Below the pieces are notes generated by a model. It made no database searches. It was not told the origin of the DNA and saw nothing but the letters and a program-made list of their open reading frames with translations. Positions 20,779 through 23,310 of a DNA stretch of 23,310 nt are shown one piece after another. The stretch is from positions 1 to 23,310 of the forward strand of contig JAVXNW010000039.1 in the NCBI GenBank assembly GCA_036645575.1, in the 5' to 3' direction. This stretch comes from JAVXNW01 sp036645575 (GTDB lineage: Bacteria; Bacillota; Clostridia; Christensenellales; Aristaeellaceae). How positions within the stretch are numbered: the stretch's first letter is position 1; every line of letters begins with the position of its first letter. Made by a program: the position numbers and the translations under genes.

Positions 20779-22818
20779 ATGACAGAGCGCATCAGGCGGT
20801 TGCGGGAGTACATCCTATCGGGCGGGCACCACGCGCTGCGCCGGGCGGACGCGGTCGATCCCGCGCCGTACCGGGACGCGTCGCTGGCGGATTTTACGCG
20901 CACGGCGCTTCGGATGAAGGCGATGCTCGAGATGGAGGAGCCGGCCTTTGTGCCGGACGAACTGATTGCCTTTACGCGCACCCTCAAGGCGGCGCCGCCG
21001 ATCTATTCGCCCGAGGAGTGGTCGCGCATCAAGGAAAGCCACTACATCCACGAGCTGGGCAACGTGTGCAATTTGTCGCCCGATTATGAAAAGCTGATCC
21101 GCGAGGGGCTGCTCAAGCAGCTGAGCAAGCTGGACGCCGCCGATGAACCCGCGTCGCGCGCCTATCACGAGGCGATGCGCGTGTCGATCTGCGCGGTGCT
21201 GGAGCTTGCGCAGCGCTACGCCGAGGCGGCGCGCGAAAGCGGCCTCGAGGCCATTTCGGACAGGCTGTACCGCGTGCCCGCGCTGGGCGCGACCGGCTTT
21301 GTCGAGGCGCTGCAAAGTCTGCGGGTCTTGCACTTTGCGATGTGGTGCGAGGGCGACTACCACAACACGCTGGGTCGGTTCGACCAGTACATGTATCCCT
21401 ATTTTAAAAAGGATCTGGACGCGGGCGTGCTGACCGAGGCCGAGGCACTCGAGTACCTCGAGGCGTTTTTCCTCGCGTGCAACCGCGACAGCGACCTGTA
21501 CCCCGGCATGCAGCAGGGCGACAACGGCCAGAGCCTCGTGCTGGGCGGCGTCACGCCGGACGGCGAGGAGGGCTTTAACCGCCTGAGCGAACTGTGCCTG
21601 ACCGCGAGCGAGGAGCTCATGGTGATCGACCCCAAGATCAACCTGCGCGTAAACGGCCAAACCCCGCTGCGCGTCTACGAGCAGGGCACGCGCCTCACGA
21701 AGCTCGGGCTGGGCTTTCCGCAGTATGAAAACGACGACGTGGTGATTCCGGGGCTTGAGGCGCTCGGATACGCGCCGCGCGACGCGCGCAATTACGTGGT
21801 CGCGGCCTGCTGGGAGTTCATCGTGCCCGGATGCGCGATGGACATCCCCAACATCGGCGCGGTCGGGTTTGCGGGGCTGGTCAACCGGGTGCTCAAGGAA
21901 AAGCTGCGCACGGCGCAGTCGATGGACGCGCTCACCCAAGAAGTGGCCAAAGGCATCCGCGAGGAGGCCGCCGCGATCGCGGAGTCGGTCAAGAACCTGT
22001 ACGTGATCCCGTCGCCGTACCTGTCGCTGTTCTTTGACGGGTGTCTGGAAAGCGGGCGCGACATAAGTCTGGGCAATCGCTACAACAACTACGGCCTGCA
22101 CGGAACCGGGCTTGCGACCGCGGCGGATTCGCTGGCGGCGGTCGAGGCGCTGGTATTTAACGGAGACGTCGCGCCGGAAGAACTGCTGTCGGCCATGGAA
22201 GACAACTTTGAGGGCGCGCCGGAACTGCGCTATCGCCTCAAAAACCAGTGTCCCAAGATGGGCAACGACGACGACCGCGCGGATCGGTACGCCGTCTTGC
22301 TGCTGGACGCGTTCGCGGACGCGGTCAAGGGGCTTCAAAACGAGCGCGGCGGGTGCTTCCGCGCCGGAACCGGATCGGCGATGTACTACATCTGGCACGC
22401 GCAGGAGATCGGCGCGACGGCGGACGGACGGCTGAAAACGGAACCGCTGCCCGCCAACTACGCCCCGGCGCTGAACGTCAAGCTAAACGGCCCCGCATCG
22501 ATTTTGCGCTCGTTTGCCAAGCCCGACCTCAAGCGCGTGATCAACGGCGGCCCGCTGACGATCGAGTTTCACGACACCGTCTTTCGAACCGACGAGGCGA
22601 TCACCAAGGTCGCCATGCTGGTTCGCTCCTTCATCGAGGACGGCGGCCACCAATTGCAGCTCAACACGGTCAACCGCGACCGGCTGCTCGACGCGCAGCA
22701 GCACCCCGAGAACTACCGCAACCTGATCGTGCGGGTGTGGGGCTGGAGCGGCTATTTTGTGGAGCTGGACAAGTGCTATCAGGATCACATCATTGCGCGC
22801 GTGGAGCTGCAACTGTGA
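20779..22818 (+). CDS. Glycyl-radical enzyme, short divergent type
   Basis: This 679-residue protein belongs to the pyruvate formate-lyase/diol dehydratase superfamily. The thiyl-radical site is C344 in DARNYVVAACWEFIVPG, followed two residues later by E346, the CxE arrangement of the dehydratase, decarboxylase and C-N/C-S lyase members. The glycyl radical is G655 in RVWGWSGYF, 25 residues from the C-terminus, with QDHIIAR after it. ADSLAAVEALVF and GNRYNNYGLHGTGL are also family blocks, whereas GRLKTEPLPANYAPALN is a diverged form of the usual GRxAGEPL block. Most members have 750-850 residues, so this one is trimmed. GAGGAGGAG precedes ATG 20779. The substrate cannot be read from the sequence. 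Confidence 0.88.
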   Translation: MTERIRRLREYILSGGHHALRRADAVDPAPYRDASLADFTRTALRMKAMLEMEEPAFVPDELIAFTRTLKAAPPIYSPEEWSRIKESHYIHELGNVCNLSPDYEKLIREGLLKQLSKLDAADEPASRAYHEAMRVSICAVLELAQRYAEAARESGLEAISDRLYRVPALGATGFVEALQSLRVLHFAMWCEGDYHNTLGRFDQYMYPYFKKDLDAGVLTEAEALEYLEAFFLACNRDSDLYPGMQQGDNGQSLVLGGVTPDGEEGFNRLSELCLTASEELMVIDPKINLRVNGQTPLRVYEQGTRLTKLGLGFPQYENDDVVIPGLEALGYAPRDARNYVVAACWEFIVPGCAMDIPNIGAVGFAGLVNRVLKEKLRTAQSMDALTQEVAKGIREEAAAIAESVKNLYVIPSPYLSLFFDGCLESGRDISLGNRYNNYGLHGTGLATAADSLAAVEALVFNGDVAPEELLSAMEDNFEGAPELRYRLKNQCPKMGNDDDRADRYAVLLLDAFADAVKGLQNERGGCFRAGTGSAMYYIWHAQEIGATADGRLKTEPLPANYAPALNVKLNGPASILRSFAKPDLKRVINGGPLTIEFHDTVFRTDEAITKVAMLVRSFIEDGGHQLQLNTVNRDRLLDAQQHPENYRNLIVRVWGWSGYFVELDKCYQDHIIARVELQL

Positions 22819-23310
22819 ACGGCGAAGGCCCCGAAGGCGCGGCAACGCTTCCCGAAAGTGCAACCGCCGAAGGCGCAACTTCCGCCGAAAATGCGGCAGC
22901 GCTTCCCAAAAGCGAACCTTCCGCCGAAAATGCGGCAGCGCGCGGCTGCGTGTTTGACATCAAGGAATTTGCGGTGTTTGACGGGCCGGGCGTGCGCACG
23001 ACGGTGTTTATGAAGGGCTGCCCGCTCAGGTGTTCGTGGTGCCACAACCCCGAGGGGCTGTCGGTCAAACCGCAGCTGATGGTGTCGCGCGGCGCGTGCG
23101 TCCACTGCGGCGAATGCGAAAAGCACTGCGCGAAGGCGGTGTGCGACGCGTGCGGCGCGTGCATTCCATACTGCAAGCTGGGGCTTCGGCGCATTGCGGG
23201 CGAAGTGTTTTCGGCGGACGCGCTCGCGGCCAAGCTGCTTCGCGGAAGCAAACTCCTGCGCCGGTCGGGCGGCGGCGTGACCTTTTCGGGCGGCGAGCCG
23301 CTGATGCAGT
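22815..23310 (+). CDS. Glycyl-radical enzyme activase (radical SAM), partial at window edge
   Basis: The frame opens at GTG 22815, overlapping the GRE stop (GTGA), and is still open at the right edge (about 165 codons seen). FDIKEFAVFDGPGVRTTVF precedes the radical-SAM cluster motif GCPLRCSWCHNPEG (CX3CX2C). Two ferredoxin-type sets follow, CVHCGECEKHC and CDACGACIPYC, then the SAM-binding GVTFSGGEPLMQ. This is the standard activase plan: it abstracts hydrogen from the partner's glycine. Unusually, about 43 Ala/Glu/Pro-rich residues precede the core, encoded partly by a 39-bp-period repeat. No better start lies closer to the core. Confidence 0.9.
   Translation, partial: MNGEGPEGAATLPESATAEGATSAENAAALPKSEPSAENAAARGCVFDIKEFAVFDGPGVRTTVFMKGCPLRCSWCHNPEGLSVKPQLMVSRGACVHCGECEKHCAKAVCDACGACIPYCKLGLRRIAGEVFSADALAAKLLRGSKLLRRSGGGVTFSGGEPLMQ
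22879..22941 (+). repeat. 24-bp direct repeat inside the activase N-terminus
   Basis: CTTCCGCCGAAAATGCGGCA plus four bases occurs at 22879-22902 and again at 22918-22941, 39 bp apart, so the frame is kept and the residues SAENAAA repeat. A degenerate earlier copy of the intervening CTTCCC-AAA part is visible near 22848. Confidence 0.8.

Noticed and set aside
20815..22398. Long minus-strand frame of 527 codons opposite the GRE
   Set aside because: A shadow of high-GC coding sequence; composition is Arg/His/Val-rich without domains, and the plus-strand GRE has clear motifs.
1..23310. tRNA or rRNA genes, insertion sequences, phage genes
   Set aside because: Reading both strands showed no cloverleaf-like segments, rRNA signatures, transposase frames or integrases.

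Overview
The window reads as a high-GC member of the Clostridia, most likely a gut lineage from a metagenome-derived contig. The reasons are strong GGAGG-type ribosome binding sites, sigma-A promoters of the TTGACA/TATAAT type, an Enterococcus-like V-type ATPase operon, a GlpP-type antiterminator, DUF5711 and DUF5317 proteins, a SpoIID-family protein, and parS sites of the Bacillus/Clostridia consensus. The order is uncertain; Christensenellales or a relative is only a guess. The first ~80 bases are G and C homopolymers and look like a contig-end artefact.

Layout. 215-2106 (minus): a DUF5711 beta-propeller membrane protein followed by CvpA. They diverge from nagA (2257-3396, plus) at a promoter whose two -10 boxes overlap. 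Four nucleotides after nagA lies a tandem array of four perfect 16-bp ParB-binding parS sites (3401-3528). A 500-bp noncoding stretch of hairpins and repeats follows and includes the terminator of the leftward operon. 4043-12556 (minus) is a complete V-type ATPase operon in the order G/H-I-K-E-C-F-A-B-D. Its rotor subunit keeps the full Na+-ligand set, so a sodium-pumping enzyme is predicted. upp (uracil phosphoribosyltransferase) sits just upstream and may be co-transcribed.

13602-16164: a 53-residue membrane protein (minus), then on the plus strand a GlpP-like antiterminator, a translationally coupled metallophosphoesterase, a likely 6S RNA with its own near-consensus promoter, and an HD-domain protein that appears to be transcribed without a leader. 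16180-17213 (minus): a DUF5317 membrane protein coupled to a second small membrane protein, preceded by a decayed gene with an in-frame stop. 17732-18304 (minus): an RpiB/LacAB-family sugar-phosphate isomerase, divergent from a second apparently leaderless gene, a ZnuA/TroA-like lipoprotein with an altered metal site.

19575-20579 (minus): a SpoIID-family lipoprotein. It diverges from a glycyl-radical enzyme (GRE) of only 679 residues (20779-22818). The matching radical-SAM activase overlaps the GRE stop codon and runs off the right edge. This short, divergent GRE pair is the best candidate for an undescribed metabolic system here. The best structural findings are the parS array, the 6S RNA, the shared-core divergent promoter and the two leaderless genes.
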